Of a DNA stretch of 64,000 bases, positions 33,890 to 43,995 are shown piece by piece. Both the position numbers and the translations under genes were made by a program. The stretch's first letter is position 1; every line of letters starts with the position of its first letter. Source of the stretch: Panicum virgatum (Eukaryota; Streptophyta; Magnoliopsida; Poales; Poaceae); NCBI RefSeq assembly GCF_016808335.1, contig NC_053146.1, forward strand, positions 41,288,470 through 41,352,469, written 5' to 3'. The notes beneath the pieces are model-generated. The model saw only the letters and a program-made list of their open reading frames with translations, was not told where the DNA came from and ran no database searches.

Positions 33890-36829
33890 CTAAGTGTGGA
33901 AGGTATGTGTACCTTGGAGAGAAGCTAGAAAACCACGGTAATGTTCATTCAGATAGGTTTCAGTCTCCCAGGTGGCTTCTTCTTCCGTGTGATGACTCCA
34001 CTGGATTTTGTACATTTTAACTACTTTTCTTCTGGTTACCCTTTCTTTCCGATCCAGAACTTTCATAGGATATTCCACATAGGAATGGTCTGGTTCAACC
34101 CGTATATCCTCTTGTTCAACAATCTCCGTGGGAACTCGGACACATTTCTTAAGCTGAGAAACATGGAAGATGTCGTGTACGGTGGATAGTTGCGGAGGAA
34201 GTCTCACTCTATAGGCCACGGGTCCACAATTTTCGATGATTTCATAAGGACCTACATACCGGGGAGCTAGTTTTCCTTTCATTCCAAATCTTTGTACACC
34301 CCTGGTTGGAGAAACCCGAAGGTATACATGATTTCCAACTTCGAATTGCAAGGGATCTCTTCTTTTGTCGAAATAGCTCTTTTGCCTAGATTGTGCCGCT
34401 TTAAGATTTGCTTGGATTACCTTCACTTTTTCTTCTGCCTCGGTTACAAGATCAGGTCCGAATACCACTCGTTCTCCGACTTGCGACCAGCTCAACGGAG
34501 TATGACACCTTCGACCATACAAGGCTTCAAAGGGTGCCATTTTTAAACTCTCTTGATAGCTATTGTTGTACGAGAATTCTGCTAGAGATAGACACTTATC
34601 CCAATTCTTGTCAAAATGGATGACACAAGCCCTCAACATGTCTTCTAGGATTTGGTTTACTCTCTCTGTTTGTCCATCGGTTTGAGGATGATAAGCTGAG
34701 CTTCGAATCAGTTTGGTACCAAGAGAAGCTTGCAATTGTTCCCAAAAGCGTGCTGTGAATTGAGTACCACGATCGGAAATGATCGTTTTAGGTACGCCAT
34801 GTAGGCAAACAATGCGATCGAGATAAATCTCGGCATATTTCTTGGCATTATAGGTGGTGTGTACTGGAATGAAGTGAGCCGTCTTTGTAAGTCTATCCAC
34901 GATAACCCAAATGGAGTCGTGCTTTTGGGACGTGTTTGGCAATCCAACAATGAAATCCATACTTATGTCTTCCCATTTCCAAGATGGGATAGACAAAGGT
35001 TGAAGAGGACCAGCTACCTTCAAGTGGCTGGCTTTTACTCGCCGACAGGTATCACATTCAGAAACATACTTAGCAATTTCCCTTTTCATCCTAGTCCACC
35101 AGAAGTTTTGTTTAAGATCTTGATACATTTTGTTACTGTCTGGATGGATGGAGAACTTGGAAAGGTGTGCCTCATCGAGAATTTGCTTTCTGAGCTCATG
35201 ATTCTTTGGAACGACTATGCGGCTTTCGAACCATAGAATTCCATTGTGATCTTGGCGGAAACATTTATATTTCTCTTCCCCTTGGGAGAGCTTCTGCTTG
35301 ATGATATTAATACCTTCATCATGTAGTTGCGCCATGATAATTTGATCGTGGAGGGTTGGTTCAATGGAAATATGGTTTAAAGTTCCTTGGGGAATCATTT
35401 CCAAATTTAGTCTTCTCATTTCAGAGCACAGTGTCTGGTCATAAGATTCCACAGTTAGGCAATTACAATGAGTTTTGCGGCTTAGTGCATCCGCGACTAC
35501 ATTGGCCTTGCCCGGATGGTAGTGCACCTCGAGATCGTAGTCTTTGATTAATTCCAACCATCTTCTTTGTCTCATATTTAGATCGGCTTGGGTGAAGATA
35601 TATTTGAGACTTTTATGGTCTGTGTAGATATTGCAATGAGTGCCCATAAGATAGTGTCTCCAAATCTTCAGAGCATGAATGACGGCTGCTAACTCGAGGT
35701 CATGAGTAGGATAGTTCTGCTCATGGGGCCGAAGAGATCGTGAAGCATAGGCAATGACTCTATTGTCTTGCATGAGCACACAACCAAGACCCGTACCCGA
35801 CGCGTCACAATACACGTCAAAGGGCTTGGCATTATCAGGTTGAGCTAAGACGGGGGACTTAGTCAACAATTCCCTTAGGGTGTGGAAAGCTTTCTCACAT
35901 CTTTCATCCCAGACAAATTTCATTCCTTTCTTCAACAGTTCGGTCATAGGCTTAGCAATTTTTGATAAGTCCGGAATGAATCGACGATAATATCCAGCTA
36001 GACCAAGAAAACTGCGAATCTGATGAACGAAAGCAGGAGATTTCCAGTCCATCACTTCTTGCACCTTACCAGGATCAACAGCTATGCCTTCACTGGATAT
36101 AGTATGACCCAAAAATTTCACCCTGTCTAACCAAAATTCACATTTGGAAAACTTAGCATATAACTGATGATCTCTAAGACGTTGAAGAACGATGCGCAAG
36201 TGTTTGGCATGGTCCTCCTCATTCTTAGAATAAACAAGGATGTCGTCAATGAAAACCACGACAAACTTGTCAAGATCAGGCATGAACACCGAATTCATAA
36301 GGTACATGAAATAGGCAGGTGCATTTGTGAGGCCAAAGGACATGACTAAATATTCATATAGTCCATATCTTGTAGAAAAGGCGGTTTTAGGAATATCACA
36401 GGGTCGGATTTTGATCTGATGATATCCAGAACGAAGATCCAACTTGGAAAACACCCTAGCTCCAGCCAATTGATCAAATAAAACATCAATGCGGGGAAGG
36501 GGATATTTATTTTTGATTGTCACCGCATTGAGAGGCCGGTAGTCCACACACAATCTCAAACTATCATCCTTTTTCTTCACAAATAAGGCCGGACAACCCC
36601 AAGGTGATGCACTAGGGCGAATAAAACCTTTGTCAAGAAGTTCTTGAAGTTGGATTTTTAATTCGGCCAATTCCTTAGGTGGCATTCTATAGGACCTCTT
36701 TGAGATAGGTGCAGTGCCTGGCTGCAACTCAATAATAAACTCGATGTCCCTATCCGGTGGCATTCCTGGCAAGTCATCCGGAAAAACATCGGCAAACTCG
36801 CATACCACTGGGATTTCTTCTAATCTGGA
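33890..36829 (-). pseudogene. Gypsy pol: RT, RNase H, integrase and chromodomain
   Basis: About 980 codons follow a stop at 36830-36832. Reverse transcriptase has [11 protein letters not shown] and the catalytic FIDDILVYS; RNase H has [14 protein letters not shown] and [11 protein letters not shown]; integrase has an HHCC finger (HLSKFSIHP.. CDTCRRVK), [21 protein letters not shown] and [13 protein letters not shown]; the C-terminus has a chromodomain ([19 protein letters not shown]). The chromodomain identifies the chromovirus branch. The frame is the same as gag upstream, so a single nonsense codon between protease and RT separates them. The rest is uninterrupted. Confidence 0.93.
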
Positions 36830-38350
36830 TTAGCTCATGGCATATGCGCAAGAATTGGTGCACTCTTGGGAGGGTAAATAAAGAGTAGTGGCTCCATGGG
36901 TAGAGGAATTGATTTCCACAACTCGGGAAGGAATATCTAAGACTACTCCATATCGCGTCATCCAATCCATCCCTAAAATGACATCTATGCCTTCAAGTGC
37001 CAAAAGGATCAGTTCAGTTCTGATAATTTTACTACCCAGCTTAAGGGGTACGTTTCTTATAACCTGATTGGAAGCAACTTTTCCACCCGGTGTTGATATC
37101 ATATAAGACCCTTTTGTGTGACAGAAATCCAAACCCACTTTTGCACCAAATTTTGCATTAATGATACTATGGGATGCACCGGAATCAAATAGTATAACTG
37201 CAGACTTGTTGTGGATAGAAAAGGTACCCATCATCACTGGTGCACCCTCAGGAAGTTCTGCAAGAGTGGTGAAGTTGACTCGCCCTTGCCTGACCTGAAC
37301 AGTCTGCCTTCTTCCCTTGTTCTGGTTGTTCTGAGTAGAACCTTGACCCTGGTTTTGTTTCTTAGGCTGCGGACACTCTCGGGCAAAATGAGATGAACTC
37401 CCACAGTTGAAGCAACGATTTTTATCGCCTGAACGGGCTGGTGGTGGGGCAATTAGCCTGGGACCAGTTAGCTGAGGAACAGGGGGTCGCATTACACCCT
37501 GTTGCTGTGGCGGCCTAATAACCCAACGCCCTGGCTGAGGGGCCTTCTGAGGGATTGTAGGAGAAATATTCTGCACGAAATGATACCTCGGTGACTGAGC
37601 ACTCGAGGGTCCAGGTGGAGCCTTCCGCTTCTTCTCAGCACGATGAGCCACAATGCAATCTTCTTGTGTAATTGCCAGATTAACCAACTCATTATATGTG
37701 TCAACCCTAATGGGATTCAGACGTTCCTTGAGTTTGGTATTGAGTCCTCTGCGAAAGCGGTCACGTTTCTTAACATCTGTGTCAGCATGATAGCCTGCGT
37801 ACTGACAGAGACCATTAAAAGCTTGGGCATATTGGATAACCGTACGAGTCCCTTGAGTGAGAGCCAGGAACTCATTCAGTTTCCTTTCCATAAGACCCTC
37901 TGGAATATGGTGGTCCCTAAATGCATTTTTGAATTCGTTCCAAGTAACAACATGATCGGCCGGGAGCATGCCATAGTAGTTGTCCCACCAAAGACGAGCA
38001 GAACCGCGAAGCTGTTGTGCGGCAAAGAGAGTCTTATTTTCCTCCGAACATGGCACCGGAAGTAGTGCAAACTTGGACTCGGTTGTGCGAATCCAAGCAT
38101 CCGCATCCAGTGGTTCTTCTGTCTTGTGGAACAGAGGAGGCTGGGTTGCAAAGAAATCCTGATAACCAGCAGCTTGAGGTTGATGGGCGTGGTGTCCACC
38201 TCGCTGCTGCCGTTGGACAAGTTGGCGAAGCAACTCAGTCTGGGCGGCCAGGACTTCCGCAAAGCCTGGTGGTGGGGGTGGCGGCTGCTGCGATCCGCTA
38301 CCACTCGCGTTCATGAAACCCTCCGGATTGCCACGCGTAGATCCCACCAT
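36830..38350 (-). pseudogene. Gypsy gag and aspartic protease
   Basis: The chosen start ATG at 38350 (MVGSTRGNPEGF) follows a TTACAG that looks like a splice acceptor; an upstream in-frame start at 38437 also exists. Gag has the retrotransposon core (DAWIRTTESKFALL, ARLWWDNY, FRDHHIPEGLMERKLNEF) and a CCHC knuckle CFNCGSSSHFAREC. The protease has FDSGASHSI. A TAA at 36830-36832 ends the frame where related elements normally read on into RT. Called a pseudogene because of that stop. Confidence 0.9.
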
Positions 38351-39365
38351 CTGTAACATGCAAAACTCTTTTGTGAGCAATTGATATACCATGCCCCAAA
38401 GTACAAAAGAGTAAGTGCAGTTAAATGAAACTTGCATGAATTATATAACAACATGGAGAAAAAGTTGTTTGTTTCAAGAACAACTCTTGACAGCAGAGGG
38501 GTATTTTAACATTCTACACCTTGGTATTCTACTCAAGCACTTCGGCAAATAAAGTCCTGTGCTGAGTTCGGTAACTTCCTATATCCAGACACGGCAGACA
38601 GAACAGAGTCTAGATAGACCTTAAGCGTGTAAAAATAACATGTGCTCAGGTGCAAACCTCAGTATTTCACTATTATCACATGTACTTTTATTGATTTACA
38701 GATTAAGATCATGATGCATGCACGACCTATTCGTCCTCACAAAACAAACAACTGCCAAATAGCTTTGGACTTACGGGGTTAGCGCCGGTAGCATAGCACA
38801 AAATTACGTCTCTCCCTATATATGTCTAGCCGAATTCTAACCGTTCTTAACTTAACGTAATCGCGGTTAGTGTACCTGCAAAAGATGCATAGCATGTATA
38901 TATATATATATATGAATATCCACGACTGGACCCTTCGTGCCAGCACTCACGAACGGCCCCCATGTGTCCTACGCCACATGAGTAACGCATATGCAGTTGC
39001 CCACATATTCACCCATACATTGCCATTCACTATAGAAACGGCAGCCATACAAATTTCCGTCGTATGGCCAACGTTAACATACGCCACTCAGTGGCGTATT
39101 CACAAGTTCCTTTACTCCCAATATAATCGACCGAGGTCGCTATATTGGTAGCAGCTCAAGTAGACCACTGCTTGAGCACAGCGTTCGGTTCGCATCACCG
39201 ACGGGAAGGTCAGTCTCCCTCAGCTGACTGAGTATACTTTACTCCCAATATAGTCAACTGATAGTTGGTATATTGGCAGCACCTCAAGTAAGTCATTGCT
39301 TGAGGGCAACGTTCGGCTCGCATCACCGACGGGAAGGTCAGACTCCCTCAGCTGACTGAGGATCC
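38351..39365 (-). mobile_element. Gypsy leader and non-canonical right end
   Basis: 38690-38890 resembles the leader of the first gypsy element (1560-1760). A short (TA)n lies at about 38896-38914. Beyond this no LTR end or primer-binding site is seen, although the other element has them about 200 bp further on. 39110-39365 is a tandem duplication. Confidence 0.5.
39110..39365. repeat. Tandem duplication, two units of about 128 bp
   Basis: Both units start TTTACTCCCAATATA and end CTCCCTCAGCTGACTGAG, with CATCACCGACGGGAAGGTCAG inside; they differ at scattered positions. The second ends at the right border of the gypsy insertion. Confidence 0.88.
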
Positions 39366-39370
39366 TTACC

Positions 39371-39737
39371 TTCTTACCTTAGCGTAGGTGTGTCGTTACA
39401 AAATTTAAGGGTTGATTGAGCACAAAAATAAGGTCTGACAGAAAGTAAAGTGCAGTGCAGGATCACCCGTCTGACAGGAAAGGAAAAGCAGTGGACACAC
39501 CTGTAGTCGATAACCAAGGGAATAGTGCAGTGCAGGACAAAGGGAAGAGTGCTTCTGAGCATGACCACGTTATTGATAATGGAGATGATGACGAGTGGTG
39601 GTCAATGAATGCAGATGAAGTAGAAGTCATAGTGTCCCAAATTTAGACAAGAAAGGGGAAAGCTGTAGTCCAAGATGATGGAGATGATGATGATGATGGT
39701 TGGGGAGAGCTTTTGATTGACGGCGACTCTAATTAAC
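39371..39737 (+). pseudogene. GRF zinc-finger gene of the MULE, 3' part
   Basis: Immediately after TTACC the reading SYLSVGVSLQNLRVD continues the frame left at 29830, then stops. Further on, in another frame, an acidic Lys/Asp-rich tail (DRKGKAVDTPVVDNQG, GDDDEWWSMNADEVE, DDGDDDDDGWGELLIDGDSN) runs to a stop near 39736, with an internal TAG at about 39643. Acidic C-terminal tails are common in such proteins. An intron may lie around 39420-39455. Assignment to the same gene rests on position and strand. Confidence 0.55.
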
Positions 39738-41800
39738 TTGTTTTATTTATAATTGTATGGACTCTATATATGATTGGACTATGTGTGTGACGGACTTTTT
39801 TATTGCTGGACTATTTATGGGCTTTAGCTATTCATGTGGTTGTCGTATGTGTATGAGACTTTATTTGTAGTTTTGAACATTGTATGGTTATGAAATTAGG
39901 AATTTATTTAGTTTGTATCGTGTGCAATTTAATGATGGGTCATCTCCATTATTGAACAAGTGTTTTAGATTACAATTGCGCACCGTAATCTTATAAATAT
40001 TTTTTTTGAAAATGAATGCCAAAGCACGTTGAATTTGAAAGTGGAAATATTTTAGATCTTTTGAATATTGAGTACTGTTTTTAAGTATATCTTCTGTTCA
40101 AATTTGAAAAATTATGCAAGAGAAATAGAAAATAGCATTGAATTGTGTTAGCTGTGTATGAAAGTTATAGATTTCAAAATTTGGAGCAACATTTGTTCAA
40201 GAATGCTCTATTGCGAATTTGTTGGTTTTGAAGTTTTGAGCGACGTCCATGCTCAATGTTTTTTAATTAGAATATGTTTCGGTGTCCGAATCATAGGTGC
40301 AACAGATGTCGATAAGCATTTATGCGAACAAATTACGAAAATACTTTGAATTTGAAATGTTGTTGCAAATAGCATGCAGCGAGAGGGAGCAGCAAGGCAG
40401 AGCAGCAAGGTAGTTAGCTGGCCGAATTCTGTGCTTGTCGCGCCACTCGGAGTGGCGCTACAAAGCTACTCTGTCGTGCCATTGGGAGTGGCGCGACCAA
40501 AGGGAGCTGCCACGCCACCAAGTGAAAAATGCAGTCCTTACTGGGCGTGGGCACACAATGGCGTGACAGCGGGCATCTGTCGCGCCAGTGGTGTTGGCGC
40601 GACAAGCCTACTCTGTCTGCACAACGACTGCGTGCACTGGTGCCTGCACAACGACTGTTTTGGCACTGACCTGTTGGCCCTGGTGGTCAGCCCCTATTTA
40701 GGGTTTAGGGTTTACAAAATCCATTTCAACGAGTTTGTAAAATTGATATCAATTTGTAGAGAAATCTAAAAAATGCAAACTCAATCTTAGGATTTTAGGA
40801 TTGGCCTTTAGGATTATTACTTCAGAGGTTCTTTTAGGATTTTAAAAGGAGGGACTCCTTGGAATTTAAAAAATGCAACTCAAGTTTGAAATTAAAATAG
40901 GGAAACTTGTAAAATTGATATAAATTTGTAAAAAAATCCTAAAAATGTAAAATAAAATGGTTTGCACTCCTTGGAATAAGTTATCCAACTTTGTCAACAT
41001 GACCATGGACAGTTCTCGGAAATTTTGAACCTTAGATTTAAATCTAGATTAAATGACACATAAATGTTCTAGGTGTTCTTGAGCTATACACAGACTCAGG
41101 ACATGAAATTGTTACAATAGGTTTATAATGATTGAGGACATAAAATTGTTACAATTTTGTACTTCAATATTCTCTTTTGTACTTTGCTTATAATCTAAGT
41201 TAGTGATTAATTAAAGTTGAAAATATGATGAGTCCTCGATTTGATTTTAAGAAAGAATCTGCGATGTCTCCATTCTTTCTTTCTCTCATTCGCAAGAGAC
41301 AAATACGTAGACACATACATAGAGAGACAAAAGAGTGAGTGATAATGTCGACATTGTAGATTTTTTTCGTAACAAAGTTCAAGGATATGGGAGTAATTGT
41401 GAATATGTAAGAAAACCGAAGAGAGTGACAAAAATAATTGTGAGACAGCGTATTTATTTTTAATACAAATTTTGTAGTATGAATGAATTATTTTGACACT
41501 CTATGATGTACATCAAAGAATAAACAAAGCCGCCACGTGGCCGGCTGGCCTCACTCTGTTTTTTTAGAGTTAGAAATATTTTATACCATGAATATATAAA
41601 TGATCTCTTTGATTCTACAATTTTCTTATACTCTTTTGTACTTTTCATATATTGTGTTGTTAATAGCTTCCAATGGCGGCCAAGCCTACTGAAGAATGGC
41701 GCAACTCAAGTCCGGTTAAAATTGATGATGGTGGTTTGTCGTCTGACCAGAGCACCTCGTATGAGGAGGAGGTGGTAACACCGCCTAAGGAGAAGGCATA
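39738..41800. other. Noncoding centre of the MULE
   Basis: AT-rich sequence between the convergent GRF and PMD genes, which probably holds their 3' ends. The only structured part is the palindrome cluster at 40437-40602. No further coding domain is seen. Confidence 0.6.
40437..40602. repeat. Internal cluster of GTCGCGCCA-type palindromes
   Basis: Arms TGTCGCGCCA/TGGCGCTACA, TGTCGTGCCA/TGGCGCGACC and TGTCGCGCCA/TGGCGCGACAA occur in 165 bp, with an isolated GGCGTGACA. Several arms have single changes. They match the arrays in both terminal repeats. This could be a relic of another element end or a functional internal site. Confidence 0.85.
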
Positions 41801-41809
41801 CCGTACCGT

Positions 41810-41945
41810 AGAAGTGATGGCACTCGGCAGCAGGTCAAAGTGATGGCACTCGGCACCCAGATTTGCCGAGTGTTTTGGCCAAAACACTCGGCAAAGGTCC
41901 TGTTTGCCGAGTGTTTTAGCCAAAACACTCAGCAAAGCTTTCATA
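41810..41945. repeat. CACTA-type subterminal repeats (TTTGCCGAGTG)
   Basis: Several copies of GCACTCGGCA, TTTGCCGAGTGTTTTGGCC and CCAAAACACTCGGCAAA in both orientations within about 130 bp, as seen near the ends of grass CACTA (En/Spm) elements. No CACTA termini were found, so this is a fragment. A low-complexity ATCACACATAT-rich stretch follows to about 42190. Confidence 0.75.
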
Positions 41946-42267
41946 TATTCAATTTTATTTTTGTTTTTAGTTTCAGCTCCAGCAAATCAAACATCTCACA
42001 TATCACACATATCGCTCAAATATCACATATATCACACAAATGTCTCAAATATCACATATATCACCAAATAAGTCCACATATCACACATATAGTACACATA
42101 TATCATCACCAGTCCACAAATCAAGCCAAGTCCACCACCAAGCTCACAAGTATCACCAAACAAGTCCATAACAAATCACATACTCTGTAGCATGCAAACT
42201 GATACTCTAGATGTACATGCATACAGATCAGGCAACAGAAATCCATCTCACAAGACATTTCCAGCAA

Positions 42268-43981
42268 TTACATCGATATAAGATCCGGCAAAGCATCTTG
42301 CTGGCTACCGCGACCTTGGCTTCCTCCTTCCAGCTGGCTACCGTGACCTCTACTTTCTCCTTCCCTTGGAGTATTGCCATAGTAGTTGATGGTGACGACG
42401 GGGTTGTCGTGGTTGGTGCTGGAGAAGCAGCTGACATGGGTTGCACAGTTGCTACAGGGCAGACACCCACCTAACCAGCTAATCATCTTGGAGAACTTCT
42501 TCCGTAATGTCATAGGATTTGGTGAGAACTTTGACATAAGAGTGGTGTATTAGTGAAATAGTATTGGTAAAGAGAAATGAATTTGAAGGCATAAAATGTA
42601 CCTATGCAAAGCTTGGGACGTCGAAATTGCCTCTGGAGGGAAGTCTTGCAATCTGCCAAACTGTCTCTTGACACGGTGCGGCAAGTGCATCTCGACTACA
42701 AAGAAAAAAATCAAAGGCCCGCAAGTCCTCCACAGTTCGGCATCACGTGTGCAAATATCACTCAGTTCCAACTCGTCCAGCTCGGCTCTACTGTACGGTG
42801 TCCAGAAGATCTACATACCATGTATGCATTAGAAATCATGTAGACAGAAGCATTTATTTACCGAACGGTATGAAGGTTATAACCTGATTTTGAGTGAGGC
42901 AGTCTAGGTCGTCCATGTAACGCATGTAGCGGCGTGCAGGATCCCCTCTTACAGCTCCCACATTCTTCCAACAGTAAGCAACGGTGGGCCTAGACTCCTC
43001 ATCATGGTGTGGCCACGGCTGCAAAAGGAGGAAAATTATGGTTATCCAAAAATCATTTAATGTCCCGCCAACGAAAAGTGAGATTGCAACGCTAATTAAT
43101 ACCTCTAGTTCGCCTCGGTATGGCCGGCCTACTGGAAAGCACTCCCAAATCCAGATTTGCAGGGGGTATGCACAACCTCCTAGGTTTGAATCATTAGCAA
43201 TCAGCCGATATGCGTCACAAAGCTGCCGGTACATCCAAGCTAAAGTTGCCGACCCCCAACTATACTGAGCAATGTTCTCCCACTGCTGGCTAATAATTGG
43301 AAGTATCATCCATGAAATCGTGTTTCCCGAACCATCAGGAAACAGAAAACCTCCAAACATGTGCCACAACCATACGCGAGCATACCGCTCTACAGCCTCC
43401 TACGGTGCTCCTTGAGGACAATAGTTAAAATTATGCCTGAACCAAGCCGAGCTAACCCCTGAGGTCTTCCTATCCTTGATCCCCTCAGGTGGTTCTGGAG
43501 GCCGAATCCCAATCAGTGCTTCTACAATATCTCTCCAACCATCAGTCTGTATAATGCCGGTCACTGCAATTCCCTCTAAAGGCAGCCCAAGAATCATCGT
43601 CACATCTTGCAAAGTGATGCTGACCTCCCCGCAAGGTAAATGAAAAGAATGTGTCTCCGGCCTCCAACGGTCCACAAAAGTAGTTAGCAGAGGCGCATCC
43701 ATCGCTGGGAGGCCCGCACACACCACTCGAGTAAGAGGAAGCATCCCAGCCCGGTGAAGGTACGGCACATACCGCTCATCCCACCGAAGGGGGGAGTGGG
43801 TATGTGCACGGAGGGGCGCCAACACCTAATATGGGAACAAATGAGTCGTTACAGGCAGCTAAAAAGTTAAATTGAACTATTGAGAAACAGTAACACTAAC
43901 CTCGGCATGGTCAACTAGGACGTGTGCTCGGTGCTTGGAGTCGTAGAACGTCTCCAGTAGTGGGAACGTGGGGTGCGCCAT
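42268..43981 (-). CDS. Plant mobile domain (PMD) protein gene of the MULE
   Basis: Start ATG at 43981 gives MAHPTFPLLETFYDSKHRAH, then a GT donor at about 43902. The next exons encode the PMD core: LRWDERYVPYLHRAGML, VDRWRPETHSFHLPCGEVSI, LQDVTMILGLPL (43830-43400), then FLFPDGSGNTISWM, YSWGSATLAWMYRQLCDA, LGGCAYPLQIWIWECF (43369 to about 43020), further exons through about 42880, VELDEL-type LSDICTRDAELWR and PHRVKRQFGRLQ (about 42780-42640), and a Ser/Gly-rich tail (42537-42268). Exon ends are approximate. The PMD is found in host silencing factors of the MAIN/MAIL group and in transposons, often annotated as phosphatase 7 long-form-like. No clear nonsense mutation was seen inside the recognised exons. 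Its role in the element is unknown. Confidence 0.78.
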
Positions 43982-43995
43982 CCTGCAATGATGAA

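Larger units (their letters stand above)
29831..39365 (-). mobile_element. Rearranged chromovirus (Ty3/gypsy) element nested in the MULE
   Basis: The segment contains a truncated plus-oriented LTR (29831 to about 33123), a minus-oriented LTR start (33841-33124), a purine-rich tract beside it (33842-33852), a minus-strand gag-pol (38350-33890) and a leader (38351 to about 38890). The expected LTR and primer-binding site on the right are missing; the right end (to 39365) is not a canonical LTR terminus. The TTACC repeat flanks the whole. The simplest reading is one insertion later rearranged by inversion and deletion, but two successive insertions cannot be excluded. Confidence 0.72.
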
